A stretch of DNA of 64,000 bases from Flaviflagellibacter rhizophilus (GTDB lineage Bacteria > Pseudomonadota > Alphaproteobacteria > Rhizobiales > Methylopilaceae), in assembly GCF_033898525.1 (NCBI RefSeq), contig NZ_JAXAFJ010000002.1, positions 248,001-312,000 of the forward strand, given 5' to 3'. Both the position numbers and the translations under genes were made by a program. Below the pieces are notes generated by a model that searched no databases, had not been told where the DNA came from, and saw nothing but the letters and a program-made list of their open reading frames with translations. Position 1 is the first letter of the stretch, and each line of letters begins with the position of its first letter. Below, piece after piece: positions 32,125-42,123 of this stretch.

Positions 32125-33525
32125 TCAGCCGGCCGGCAGATGCTGCATCGGGTCGACCGGGGTCGCGCCGCGCCGCACTTCGAAGTGCAATTGCGGGGCG
32201 GAGACATTGCCGGTCTTGCCGGACTTGGCGATGATCTGCCCGCGCCGCACTACGTCTCCGCGCTTCACCAGGATCTCGCTGGCATGGGCGTAGGCCGTAA
32301 CCCATTCGCCCTGATGGCGGATGAGGACGAGATTGCCGAAGCCCTTCAGCTCGTTCCCGGCATAGGCGACCACGCCGCCTTCTGCGGCCTTGATGGCCGT
32401 GCCTTCCGGCACCGAGAGGTTCACGCCGTCATTGGTGGCGCCATTGGGCTTGGAGCCGAACCCGGAAATCACGCGACCACGCACCGGCCAGCGGAAGTCG
32501 GCGCTGGAGGACGCACCGGAAGAACGGGGAGCATCGTCCGCCTCCTCATCCTTCTGTGCGGGCTTCGGCTCCATGCTGGCGACGGCCGGCTGGAACTTGG
32601 CCTCCGGCTCGCTTGCCTTCTCGACAGGCGCGGAGGTCTTCACCTCGGCCAGCGGCTTCGCGGCTGGAACGTTGAGCGGCGCTTCTGCGGCGGCGAGCTT
32701 CTGCGTGGCGAGAGGCGCCGGCGCGACTGCCGTGGTTCCGGCCGGGATCGTCAACGTCTCGCCGATGCGGACCTGATGGTCGAGGTCGAAGCCGTTGGCG
32801 GCGGCGAGTTGCCCGACCGGCACATTGTTGCGGCGTGCGATGGAGAACAGGGTTTCGCCGGGAGCGACGGTGTGCCCGCCGCCGGACGCGGTGGAGCGGC
32901 TTGCCGGAGCCTGCGCAACGGAGCGCGGGGCCACCGGCGCAGGACGCGAGATCACTTCGTTTGCAGCAGCCTGGTTGCCAGTGGACGGGATGACAAGGCG
33001 CTGGCCGGGAACAAGGGTCGATCCCTGCGGCAGCTTGTTGGCAGACAGGATCTTGCTGGCGGGAACGCCGTGGCGCTGGCCAAGCGAATACGGCGTGTCG
33101 CCATACTGCACCACGACGGTGCGGCCACCCTTCTCGTAGCTGCGGTCAGCCGTGGGATAGCTGGGGGCCGCCGAATAGGTGGGTGCCGGCGAAGAGGAAT
33201 AGGAGGGCTGCGCGGGAGCGGAGCTTTGCTGCTGGTAAGGCGGATAGCTCGGCGCGGCCGGCGCGTAGGCAGGCGCATTGCTGCCGTAGCCGGACGGAGC
33301 CGCCAGCGGCTCGGAGGTAACGCCGCCAACCGGTGCGCTGGCGATGGGACCCGCGCCGTTCGAGACGGAGCCGGTCATCGTGGGGCCGCTCTCGCGGCCA
33401 TTGAAGGGGTTCCCGAACGGGTCGTAGGCAAACCGGTCAGAGCTGCAGGCCGAAGCCGAAACCGCGACCGCGCCGAGAACCGCGAACCTGACGCCGAACC
33501 GGGACCAAGATGAAGCCGACTGCAT
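32125..33525 (-). CDS. LysM and degenerate LytM lipoprotein, NlpD/DipM-like amidase activator
   Basis: The product is an outer-membrane-type lipoprotein (lipobox SASAC near residue 26), with a Pro/Tyr/Ser-rich linker, two LysM peptidoglycan-binding domains (about 136-180 and 217-261), a second linker and a C-terminal LytM/M23 domain (about 340-460). The first zinc-ligand motif reads NDGVNLSV instead of HxGxD, so the LytM domain is probably not a peptidase. That is the NlpD/EnvC/DipM pattern, whose role is to activate the amidase AmiC; amiC is in this window at 54429. The ATG at 33525 is chosen; a GTG at 33537 is also possible but has no ribosome site. Confidence 0.88.
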   Translation of the reverse strand: MQSASSWSRFGVRFAVLGAVAVSASACSSDRFAYDPFGNPFNGRESGPTMTGSVSNGAGPIASAPVGGVTSEPLAAPSGYGSNAPAYAPAAPSYPPYQQQSSAPAQPSYSSSPAPTYSAAPSYPTADRSYEKGGRTVVVQYGDTPYSLGQRHGVPASKILSANKLPQGSTLVPGQRLVIPSTGNQAAANEVISRPAPVAPRSVAQAPASRSTASGGGHTVAPGETLFSIARRNNVPVGQLAAANGFDLDHQVRIGETLTIPAGTTAVAPAPLATQKLAAAEAPLNVPAAKPLAEVKTSAPVEKASEPEAKFQPAVASMEPKPAQKDEEADDAPRSSGASSSADFRWPVRGRVISGFGSKPNGATNDGVNLSVPEGTAIKAAEGGVVAYAGNELKGFGNLVLIRHQGEWVTAYAHASEILVKRGDVVRRGQIIAKSGKTGNVSAPQLHFEVRRGATPVDPMQHLPAG

Positions 33526-33631
33526 CGCGCCACTCACACACTAAAGACATTGCGTGAGAGGGATTAAGCGCCGTCGCGGTAAACAACCCGTTGCACTCCA
33601 GAAGATTGCCCCGGATATTTTTCCGCCTTGT

Positions 33632-34003
33632 TCACCACATATCGAGCGCGACGCGGGCTTCGTCGGACATACGGCCCTGATCCCATGGCGGGTCGAAGGT
33701 CATGGTCACCTTCACGGCGTTGACGCCCGGGACCGAGCCGACCGCATTCTCCACCCAGCCCGGCATTTCGGCCGCCACGGGGCAAGCCGGCGCCGTCAGC
33801 GTCATGTCGATGGCCACATCGCGCTCGTCGCTGATGTCGATCTTGTAGACGAGGCCCAGCTCGTAGATGTCGACCGGGATCTCGGGGTCGTAGACCGTCT
33901 TCAGCGCACCGATGATCTCTCCCGCCATGCGGTCGAGCTCTTCCGGCGGAAGGGTCGCGGAGCTCAGCTCCACATTGTTCGGATTCGTCGTTGTGTCGGT
34001 CAT
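33632..34003 (-). CDS. sufT: SUF-associated DUF59/MIP18-family protein SufT
   Basis: This 123-residue protein belongs to the DUF59 (MIP18) family that assists iron-sulfur cluster maturation. It has VYDPEIPVDIYELGLVYKI (about residues 37-55) and LTAPACPVAAEMPG with the family's conserved Cys (about residue 73), ending EARVALDMW as usual for SUF-linked members. It is the last gene of the suf operon, 9 bp after sufS. In many relatives sufA follows it; here the next gene is unrelated. Confidence 0.92.
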   Translation of the reverse strand: MTDTTTNPNNVELSSATLPPEELDRMAGEIIGALKTVYDPEIPVDIYELGLVYKIDISDERDVAIDMTLTAPACPVAAEMPGWVENAVGSVPGVNAVKVTMTFDPPWDQGRMSDEARVALDMW

Positions 34004-34012
34004 GGCGGCTTT

Positions 34013-35263
34013 CTAGGCGAACAGGGCCTGCGTCTTTTCGAGCGCCTCGACCAGCGTGTCGATCTCGGCGGTGGTGTTGTACAGCCCGAAGCTCGCGCGG
34101 CAGGTCGAGGTTACCCCATATCGGGCCAGCAAGGGCTGGGCGCAGTGCGTTCCGGCGCGCACCGCGATGCCGTAGCGATCCAGCACATGGGCAACGTCAT
34201 GGGCGTGCGCGTCCTTCATCTCGAACGCGACGATGGCGCCCTTGTCGGGCGTGGTGCCGAAGATGCGCAGGGCGTTGATGCGGCTCAACCGCTCCATCGC
34301 GTAATCGCGCAGCACGGTTTCGTGCGCAAGGATGGCTTCGCGGCCGATGCCGTTGACGTAGCGGATGGCCGCGCCGAGGCCGACCGCCTGAACCAGCGGC
34401 GGCGTTCCCGCCTCGAACCGGCTCGGCACGCCGGCATAGGTCACGCCGTCTTCGGAGACGTCGCGGATCATCTCGCCGCCGCCCTCGTAAGGCGGCATGC
34501 GCTCGAGCCATTCCCGCTTGGCGTAGAGAACGCCGATGCCGGTGGGGCCGTACAGCTTGTGGCCGGTGAAGACGTAGAAATCGACGTCGAGATCGCGCAC
34601 ATCGACCGGCATGTGAACGGCGGCCTGGCTGCCGTCGAGCAGCACCGGAATGCCGCGCTCGTGAGCGAGCCGGATGATCTCCTTCACGGGCGTGATGGTG
34701 CCCGTGACGTTGGACATATGCGTGATGGCGACGATCTTCGTCTTCGGCGTCAGCAGTCGCTCGTAAGCGGCGAGGTCGAATTCGCCCTCCTCGCTGACCG
34801 GCACCCACTTCAGCACCGCGCCGCTGCGCTCGCGGTGGAAGTGCCAGGGCACGATGTTCGAGTGATGCTCCAGCAGCGAGATCACGATCTCGTCGCCCGG
34901 ACCGATCCCAGCCATGCGTCCGAAGCTGGAGGCGACAAGGTTCAGCGATCCCGTCGCCGAACGCGTGAAGACGATCTCGTCAAGCGAGCCGGCATTGAGG
35001 AAGCCCCGCACCTGCTCGCGCGCATCCTCGAATGCCTCGGTCGCGGCATTCGCGAGATAATGCAGCCCGCGATGAACGTTGGCGTATTCCGCCTCGTAGG
35101 AATGGCGGATGGCGTCCAGCACCTGGCGCGGCTTCTGAGCCGAGGCGCCGTTGTCGAGATAGCAGAGCGGTTTCCCGTTCACCTCCATCGAGAGCGCCGG
35201 GAAATCGAGGCGCACGGCCTCGACGTCGTAGGTGACGGTCTTCGGCAGGACAGGTGCGTTCAT
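34013..35263 (-). CDS. sufS: Cysteine desulfurase SufS
   Basis: SufS is the class II (SufS/CsdA-type) PLP cysteine desulfurase that supplies sulfur to SufBCD. The 416-residue protein has the PLP Lys in VFTGHKLYGPTGIG (about residue 228) and the persulfide Cys in GVTSTCRASFGLYNT (about residue 366), with RGLHYLAN near residue 56. The ATG at 35263 follows GGAGGAG; a GTG at 35284 has none. A palindromic repeat fills the gap up to sufD. No sufE or sufU partner is seen nearby. Confidence 0.96.
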   Translation of the reverse strand: MNAPVLPKTVTYDVEAVRLDFPALSMEVNGKPLCYLDNGASAQKPRQVLDAIRHSYEAEYANVHRGLHYLANAATEAFEDAREQVRGFLNAGSLDEIVFTRSATGSLNLVASSFGRMAGIGPGDEIVISLLEHHSNIVPWHFHRERSGAVLKWVPVSEEGEFDLAAYERLLTPKTKIVAITHMSNVTGTITPVKEIIRLAHERGIPVLLDGSQAAVHMPVDVRDLDVDFYVFTGHKLYGPTGIGVLYAKREWLERMPPYEGGGEMIRDVSEDGVTYAGVPSRFEAGTPPLVQAVGLGAAIRYVNGIGREAILAHETVLRDYAMERLSRINALRIFGTTPDKGAIVAFEMKDAHAHDVAHVLDRYGIAVRAGTHCAQPLLARYGVTSTCRASFGLYNTTAEIDTLVEALEKTQALFA

Positions 35264-35281
35264 TGTCTGCTCTCCTCCCTC

Positions 35282-35414
35282 CACCTCGCGGGAGAGGGCC
35301 GGCTCAAACCGGCAGGTTCGAGCGGGGTGAGGGTTGCGCCCTCATATGTAAGTCTGTCCCCTCACCCGGCCATCGCTGCCGCGACGTGCCGACCTCTCCC
35401 CGCCGGGTAGAGGT
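35282..35414. repeat. Nested palindromic repeat between sufD and sufS
   Basis: Two nested inverted repeats are visible: outer arms CACCTC...GAGAGG at 35282-35297 with CCTCTCC...GAGGTG at 35393-35414, and inner GGGTGAGGG near 35325-35333 with CCCTCACCC near 35359-35367. This resembles the RIME-type intergenic repeats of rhizobia, which have CTCTCCCC and CCCTCACCC blocks. It lies within the suf operon and partly overlaps the sufS leader. Confidence 0.6.
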
Positions 35415-35419
35415 GATGT

Positions 35420-36730
35420 TCAATCGCGGGTGCGCAGCCACTCATTGGTGATGATGGCCAGCTTCTCGCGCAGGGGCTCGTTGTCCACGGCCTCCAGCAC
35501 TTCTCCGACGAACGCCTCGACCAGGATGGCCTCGGCTTCCATCTTCGGAATGCCGCGGGCACGCAGGTAGAACAGGTGCTCGTCGTCAAGCGCCGCACAG
35601 GTCGCGCCATGGGCGCACTGCACGTCGTCGGCGTAGATCTCCAGCTCCGGCTTCATGTCGGCTTCGGAGCCTTCCGAAAGCATCAGCGCGCGCATCATCA
35701 TGCGGCCGTCGGTCTTCTGGGCGTTCTGGCGCACCAGGATCTTGCCCTGGAACACCGAGCGGCTCTCGCCGTCCAGCACCGACTTGAACGTTTCGCGGCT
35801 CTCGCAGCCATAGGCGGCGTGATCCACGAACATGGTCGTGTCGAGATGGCGGCGCCCGCCGGACAGTGAAATGCCGTGCAACTCGGCATTCGTGCTGTCG
35901 CCTGCAAAGGTCAGGAACATCTGCTGGCGGGCCATGGCCGCGCCGCGCGCGATGTTCACCGTCTTCAGCTTCACCTCGGCGCCGAGCTTCGCCCCGAACG
36001 TGGCGAGGTGCTGCGTGCCGAGCGATTCCGCCTGCAGCTTCACCATCGTCACATCGGCGTTGTCGTCGGCCACCAGTTCAACGACCGTGTTGGTCTGGTG
36101 CGAGCCTTCACCGGAATGCGTCTCGATGATCTCGACCTGCGCACCGGCCTCCACGACCACGACAACGCGGGTGTAGGCGGCATGGCCGTTGCCCTGCTGG
36201 ACAAAGACGAGATGCAGCGGACGCTCGACCTTGGTGCCGGCGGCGACCCGCAGGACCACTCCGTCCGAGACGAACGCGGTGTTCAATGCCACGGCCGCGT
36301 TGTCGGGCGGGATCGGCGCCTCGCCCGAGCGGGCGATCAGCGGGTGGTTCTCCGCATAGGCGCGCGCGATGGACACGGCTTCCACGCCAGCCGGCAGGGA
36401 GCCGAGGTCCGACACGCCCTCGATCAGGCTGCCGTTGACGAACACGATGCGCGCGGAGTCCACCGCATGTTCGGCCATCTGCTCGCGCACGGAGTTGATC
36501 TCGCCCACGGTCGGCAGTTCGGCCAAGGGCAGCGCATCGCGCATCAGGGCGCGAAGATCGGTGTACTTCCACTCCTCCACGCGGCGGCTCGGCAGCCCGT
36601 CGGCGACGACGCCAAAGGCCTCCTCACGCGCCGCGAGGTTGCCGTTCAGGCGACCCTTCGCGGAGGTGAACTGTTCCGCCAGCGCGTTCTCGGCAGCGGT
36701 CTTCAGGGGACGGACGGCGGCGGTGCTCAT
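35420..36730 (-). CDS. sufD: Fe-S cluster assembly protein SufD
   Basis: SufD is a component of the SufBC2D scaffold that builds iron-sulfur clusters. The 436-residue protein has the SufBD beta-helix core (about 130-400) with the late HGATCAALDDEHLFYLRARGI, and is related to SufB but lacks its cluster-binding residues. Its ATG at 36730 overlaps the sufC stop (TGATG), so translation is coupled. Order is sufB-sufC-sufD-sufS-sufT. Confidence 0.95.
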   Translation of the reverse strand: MSTAAVRPLKTAAENALAEQFTSAKGRLNGNLAAREEAFGVVADGLPSRRVEEWKYTDLRALMRDALPLAELPTVGEINSVREQMAEHAVDSARIVFVNGSLIEGVSDLGSLPAGVEAVSIARAYAENHPLIARSGEAPIPPDNAAVALNTAFVSDGVVLRVAAGTKVERPLHLVFVQQGNGHAAYTRVVVVVEAGAQVEIIETHSGEGSHQTNTVVELVADDNADVTMVKLQAESLGTQHLATFGAKLGAEVKLKTVNIARGAAMARQQMFLTFAGDSTNAELHGISLSGGRRHLDTTMFVDHAAYGCESRETFKSVLDGESRSVFQGKILVRQNAQKTDGRMMMRALMLSEGSEADMKPELEIYADDVQCAHGATCAALDDEHLFYLRARGIPKMEAEAILVEAFVGEVLEAVDNEPLREKLAIITNEWLRTRD

Positions 36731-37482
36731 CAAGCGGCCTCGCCATATTCGGCATAGCCATTGGCTTCGAGTTCAAGCGCCAGTTCCGGCCCGCCCGAAC
36801 GAACGATGCGGCCCTTGGACATCACATGCACCACGTCCGGCTTGATGTAGTTCAGCAGGCGCTGGTAGTGCGTGATAACGAGGAAGGAGCGGTCGCCGCC
36901 GCGCAGGCGATTGACGCCCTCGGAAACAACCTTCAGCGCGTCGATGTCGAGGCCTGAATCCGTCTCGTCGAGAATGCCGAGCTTCGGCTGCAAAAGCGAC
37001 ATCTGCAGGATCTCGGCGCGCTTCTTCTCGCCGCCGGAGAAGCCGACATTCAGCGCACGCTTCAGCATGTCCTGGTTGATGCCGAGGTCGCCGGCGTGCT
37101 GGCGCACCATCTTCATGAAGTCGGGCGTCTGCATTTCGGGCTCGCCACGCGTGCGGCGTTGAGCGTTGAGGGCTGCCTTGAGAAAGGTCATCGTGCCGAC
37201 GCCGGGGATTTCCAGCGGGTACTGGAAGGCCAGGAACACGCCCTTGGCGGCGCGCTCGTCAGCTTCGAGCTCCAGCAGGTCCTCGCCGTTGAGCTCCACC
37301 GAGCCCTCGGTCACCTCGTAGTCCGGCTTGCCGGCCAGCACGTAGGACAAAGTGGACTTGCCCGAGCCGTTCGGCCCCATGATGGCGTGCACCTGGCCGG
37401 CCGGAATCTCGAGATCGAGCCCCTTGATGATCTCCTGCCCGTTGTCCTCGATGCGGGCGTGCAGGTTCTTGATCGACAGCAT
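36730..37482 (-). CDS. sufC: Fe-S cluster assembly ATPase SufC
   Basis: SufC is an ABC-type ATPase that powers conformational change in the SufBC2D complex. The 250-residue protein has Walker A MGPNGSGKST (about residues 35-44), the ABC signature LNVGFSGGEKKR and Walker B LGILDETDSGLDIDALK, typical of SufC. It starts 100 bp after sufB; that gap contains a 9-bp hairpin. It overlaps sufD. Confidence 0.98.
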   Translation of the reverse strand: MLSIKNLHARIEDNGQEIIKGLDLEIPAGQVHAIMGPNGSGKSTLSYVLAGKPDYEVTEGSVELNGEDLLELEADERAAKGVFLAFQYPLEIPGVGTMTFLKAALNAQRRTRGEPEMQTPDFMKMVRQHAGDLGINQDMLKRALNVGFSGGEKKRAEILQMSLLQPKLGILDETDSGLDIDALKVVSEGVNRLRGGDRSFLVITHYQRLLNYIKPDVVHVMSKGRIVRSGGPELALELEANGYAEYGEAA

Positions 37483-37557
37483 GTTCGTCTTCCTTCTCGC
37501 CGGCGAGCGCTGCGCTGCAAACCGGCCTTAGTCTCAACAGGGATCATCACGGCAAAG

Positions 37558-37579
37558 CAGGCGGCGCGTACGCCGCCTG
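37558..37579 (-). other. Intra-operon hairpin between sufB and sufC
   Basis: A perfect 9-bp stem CAGGCGGCG/CGCCGCCTG (37558-37566 with 37571-37579) with a 4-nt loop stands just after the sufB stop. On the minus strand only CTTTG follows, so termination is partial at most. It might set the relative amount of sufB and sufC products. Confidence 0.5.
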
Positions 37580-37582
37580 GCT

Positions 37583-39070
<1,488 letters not shown>

Positions 39071-39158
39071 GAACTTCTCCTTCCACAGCGGTTTCAAGGA
39101 CCGCGCGTTGGGGTTCCATATAGGTGCTGCGCGGGAAGATTCCCACGCTGCGTACGCA

Positions 39159-40331
39159 TCAAGCAGCCAGACCTCGTCCGGCTGTGTGAATTCTCTGCTT
39201 CGTCGTGGCGAGCGCGGCGAGGAAACCGTCCACATCGGCTTCCCGCGTGGTCCAGCCTAGGCTGGCGCGCAGCATGCACTTTGCCATGTCGGGTTGCACG
39301 CCCATGGCGTCAAGGACGGACGAGGCCTTTACTGTGCCGGACGAACACGCCGAGCCGGAAGAGACCGAGACGCCTGCCAGATCAAGAGCCATCAGAGCGG
39401 TCTGGGCGTTCATGCCCGGCAGGGCAAAGCACACCGTGTTCGGCAAGCGCGCCGCGCCCGCGCCGAACACCGATGCTGCGCCGTCTAGCGACCGCAATCC
39501 GGCTTCGAGACGATCGCGCAGTGCGGTGATGCGGGCGGTTTCCTCAGTGAGAGACTGAAGCGCCGCCTGCGCCGCCGCAGCAAAGCCTGCGATCCCCGGC
39601 CCGTTCTCGGTGCCTGCGCGCAGACCCTTCTCCTGGCCGCCACCGCGCACCAGCGCATCGGGAATGTGGATGGAATCGCGGGCACGTACCAGCGCGCCAA
39701 TGCCGGCAGGTCCGCCGAGCTTGTGGGCCGAAAGCGCCACCATGTCGGCGCCGATCTCGTTTATGTCGAGCGGCACGCGCCCAGCCGCCTGCACCGCGTC
39801 GCAGACGAGCAGGCCACCGGCCGCATGAACCCGTTCGGCGGCTTCGCGCAGCGGCTGGATGACGCCCGTCTCATTGTTGGCGAACTGCAGTGCGAGCAAC
39901 GGGCGCGACCCAGTATCAGCAGCCAGGGCCGCATCCAGCGCATCGAGATCCAGCACGCCCTCGCGGCTCACCGGCAGCACCGTCACGGCATCTGCCGGGA
40001 AACGATGCCCGCGCAGCACGCAGGGATGCTCCGTCGCGGAGACAAGGAGATGCCAGGGCCGCGCGTCGGTGCCGTGATGTAGAGTGGGCGTCAGCGCAAG
40101 GTTCAGCGCCTCTGTGGCGCCGCTCGTGAACGTGACGTTCTTCGCTGCCCCGCCGACAAGCCCGGCGACAACGGAACGAGCTTCCTCCAGCGACGCGCGG
40201 GCGCGGCGGCCCTCGGCGTGGACCGAAGACGGGTTTCCGCCTCTCAACAAGGCCTGCCCCACCGCGCGTGCCGCTTCGGGCCGCACCGGCATGGTGGCGT
40301 TGTGATCAAGATAGATGCGTTCTTGTAACAT
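39159..40331 (-). CDS. Cysteine desulfurase, NifS/IscS class
   Basis: This 390-residue PLP enzyme is a class I cysteine desulfurase (NifS/IscS type): PLP Lys in ALSAHKLGGPAGIG (about residue 200) and active-site loop SGSACSSGTVKASSVL (about residue 325). It differs from SufS in class and is the first gene of the suf operon, 88 bp upstream of sufB. Two desulfurases in one suf operon is known in alphaproteobacteria. Which step uses which enzyme cannot be read from sequence. Confidence 0.94.
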   Translation of the reverse strand: MLQERIYLDHNATMPVRPEAARAVGQALLRGGNPSSVHAEGRRARASLEEARSVVAGLVGGAAKNVTFTSGATEALNLALTPTLHHGTDARPWHLLVSATEHPCVLRGHRFPADAVTVLPVSREGVLDLDALDAALAADTGSRPLLALQFANNETGVIQPLREAAERVHAAGGLLVCDAVQAAGRVPLDINEIGADMVALSAHKLGGPAGIGALVRARDSIHIPDALVRGGGQEKGLRAGTENGPGIAGFAAAAQAALQSLTEETARITALRDRLEAGLRSLDGAASVFGAGAARLPNTVCFALPGMNAQTALMALDLAGVSVSSGSACSSGTVKASSVLDAMGVQPDMAKCMLRASLGWTTREADVDGFLAALATTKQRIHTAGRGLAA

Positions 40332-40417
40332 CCGCCGTCACACGCAACGGAAAGCTTGCACCGCTGCCGCTGCGCCATGATATAAGCAGCCGGTTGCCGC
40401 CATGCGTGCAGCCGACC

Positions 40418-40434
40418 TTTAGAATAATTCCACC
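40418..40434 (-). promoter_or_regulatory. Irr-box (iron control element)-like site upstream of suf operon
   Basis: TTTAGAATAATTC (40418-40430) matches the first 13 positions of the rhizobial Irr box (consensus TTTAGAA-N3-TTCTAAA); the last four positions are CACC instead of TAAA. It lies 87 bp upstream of the first suf gene, in the divergent promoter region with the alpha/beta hydrolase. From memory, suf operons of Agrobacterium are under Irr and RirA control. Confidence 0.5.
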
Positions 40435-40508
40435 ACTTCAGCCAGGTCAGCGTCCGAGTCAAGCGCGTTGCCGCGCCCGGGCCTTCCTGAAGCGAGAGAT
40501 CACCTACG

Positions 40509-41159
40509 ATGCCCGAAGTCATTTTCAACGGTCCGGCCGGACGGCTCGAGGGCCGTTATCACCCGTCAAAGACCAAGAACGCGCCCATCGGCATCGTCCT
40601 TCATCCGCACCCGCAGTTCGGCGGCACGATGAACAATCCCATCGTGTACCAGCTCTATTACATGTTCGTGGAGCGCGGCTTCTCGGTGCTGCGGTTCAAC
40701 TTCCGCGGCGTCGGGCGCAGCCAGGGCATCTATCACGGCCAGGACGAACTCTCGGACGCGGCTTCGGCCCTCGACTGGGCGCAGTCCATCAATCCTGACG
40801 CACGCGGCTGCTGGGTGGCCGGCGTCTCCTTCGGTGCCTGGATCGGCATGCAGCTCCTGATGCGCCGTCCGGAGGTTGAGGGCTTCATCTCGGTCGCCCC
40901 ACCCGCCGGCAAGTTCGACTTCACCTTCCTCGCGCCCTGCCCGTCCTCCGGCCTCATCGTCCACGGCGATGTCGACCGCGTGGCGCAGATGAAGGACGTG
41001 CAGGCGCTCGTCGACAAGCTGAAGACGCAGAAGGGCATCGTCATCGACCAGGACGTGATCCCGGGCGCCAACCACTTCTTCGACGGCAAGACCGAAGAGC
41101 TGCTGGACAGCTGCAAGGGCTATCTGGACCGCCGCCTGAAGGGCGCAAGCGCCGCCTGA
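40509..41159 (+). CDS. Small alpha/beta hydrolase
   Basis: This 216-residue cytosolic protein is an alpha/beta hydrolase of the family that starts MPEVIFNGPAGRLEGRYH. It has the oxyanion region LHPHPQFGGTMNN (about residues 31-43), nucleophile elbow GVSFGAWIG (about residue 105), an acid in VHGDVDRV and catalytic His in GANHFFDGK (about residue 184). This arrangement is widespread and conserved in alphaproteobacteria, but the substrate is unknown. It is divergent from the suf operon and 13 bp before an AEC transporter gene, with which it may be transcribed. Confidence 0.9.
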   Translation: MPEVIFNGPAGRLEGRYHPSKTKNAPIGIVLHPHPQFGGTMNNPIVYQLYYMFVERGFSVLRFNFRGVGRSQGIYHGQDELSDAASALDWAQSINPDARGCWVAGVSFGAWIGMQLLMRRPEVEGFISVAPPAGKFDFTFLAPCPSSGLIVHGDVDRVAQMKDVQALVDKLKTQKGIVIDQDVIPGANHFFDGKTEELLDSCKGYLDRRLKGASAA

Positions 41160-41172
41160 CGGCGGGACTGCG

Positions 41173-42123
41173 ATGTTCGCTGCACTCGCGGTCGTCCTGC
41201 CGATCTTCGCACTGATCCTCGCCGGTGCCGCGTGCCGGCGCGCCGGTATCTTCGGCGCGACGGCCACGACCGAGCTGAACCGCTTCGTGGTCTGGCTCGG
41301 CCTGCCCTCCCTGATGTTCCACATCACGGCCAATGCCGGATGGCAGGAACTCTACCGGCCGGGTTTTACGGCCGTTTTCGGCATCTCCTGCTTCACGATG
41401 TTCGGGCTCGCACTGCTTGTGGCTGTGCGGCAGCGCGGTCTCGCGGATGGCGCGGTCGAGGGCCTGATCGCGGGATATCCCAACACTGGCTATCTTGGTT
41501 TCCCGCTGGCTCTCGCCGTCCTAGGGCCGGCCAGTTCGACGGGCGTGACGATCGCGTCCATCCTTACAGCCTGCGTGATGTTCGGCGTCGCCATCGTTCT
41601 TCTTGAGATCGGAATCCAGGAGGAGCGCCGTCTCGGGCCGCTGCTCTTCAAGGTGTCGCTGTCTCTTCTGAAGAACCCTCTGGTCGTCTCGCCGGTCCTT
41701 GGCGTGCTGTGGGCGGCTACCGGCATTCCGCTGCCCCACAGTGCGGATTCAGCCCTGCTCCTGCTGGGTGGCGCGGCCAGCCCGTGCGCTCTGGTGGCTC
41801 TGGGCACGTTCCTGGCGGACAAGCGCCCGCCCGCACCCGGCCAGCGCCCGACCGAGCTCTTTCTTGCGATGGCCAAACTGCTGCTGCAGCCGGGCATCGC
41901 TTACGTGCTCGCGCACTTCGTCTTCAACTTGCCGAAGTTCGAAGCCGATCTTGCCGTGCTGATGGCCGCGCTGCCGACCGGCACCGGGCCGTTCATGCTG
42001 GCCGAATATTACGGTCGCGACGCCGCGATCACGGCAAAGGTCATCCTGGCGACGACCCTCTGCTCCGTCATCACCATCACCATCTTTCTGACGCTGTCAG
42101 GCTACGGCGGCCTTCCGGGGTAG
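41173..42123 (+). CDS. AEC-family transporter
   Basis: The 316-residue polytopic protein belongs to the auxin efflux carrier (AEC) family, with about ten transmembrane helices split in two halves around a central hydrophilic loop (about residues 150-165). Visible family features are the start MFAALAVVLPIFALILAG, AGYPNTGYLGFPLA (about residues 98-111) and the late AALPTGTGPFMLAEYYG. Substrates in this family include malate, malonate and other carboxylates; none can be assigned here. It is 13 bp after the hydrolase gene and its 3' end overlaps anmK by 27 bp in convergent orientation. Confidence 0.9.
   Translation: MFAALAVVLPIFALILAGAACRRAGIFGATATTELNRFVVWLGLPSLMFHITANAGWQELYRPGFTAVFGISCFTMFGLALLVAVRQRGLADGAVEGLIAGYPNTGYLGFPLALAVLGPASSTGVTIASILTACVMFGVAIVLLEIGIQEERRLGPLLFKVSLSLLKNPLVVSPVLGVLWAATGIPLPHSADSALLLLGGAASPCALVALGTFLADKRPPAPGQRPTELFLAMAKLLLQPGIAYVLAHFVFNLPKFEADLAVLMAALPTGTGPFMLAEYYGRDAAITAKVILATTLCSVITITIFLTLSGYGGLPG

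Noticed and set aside
35282..35414. A CRISPR-like or insertion sequence remnant in the suf operon
   Set aside because: The pattern is a single nested palindrome, not spaced repeats, and contains no coding remnant.
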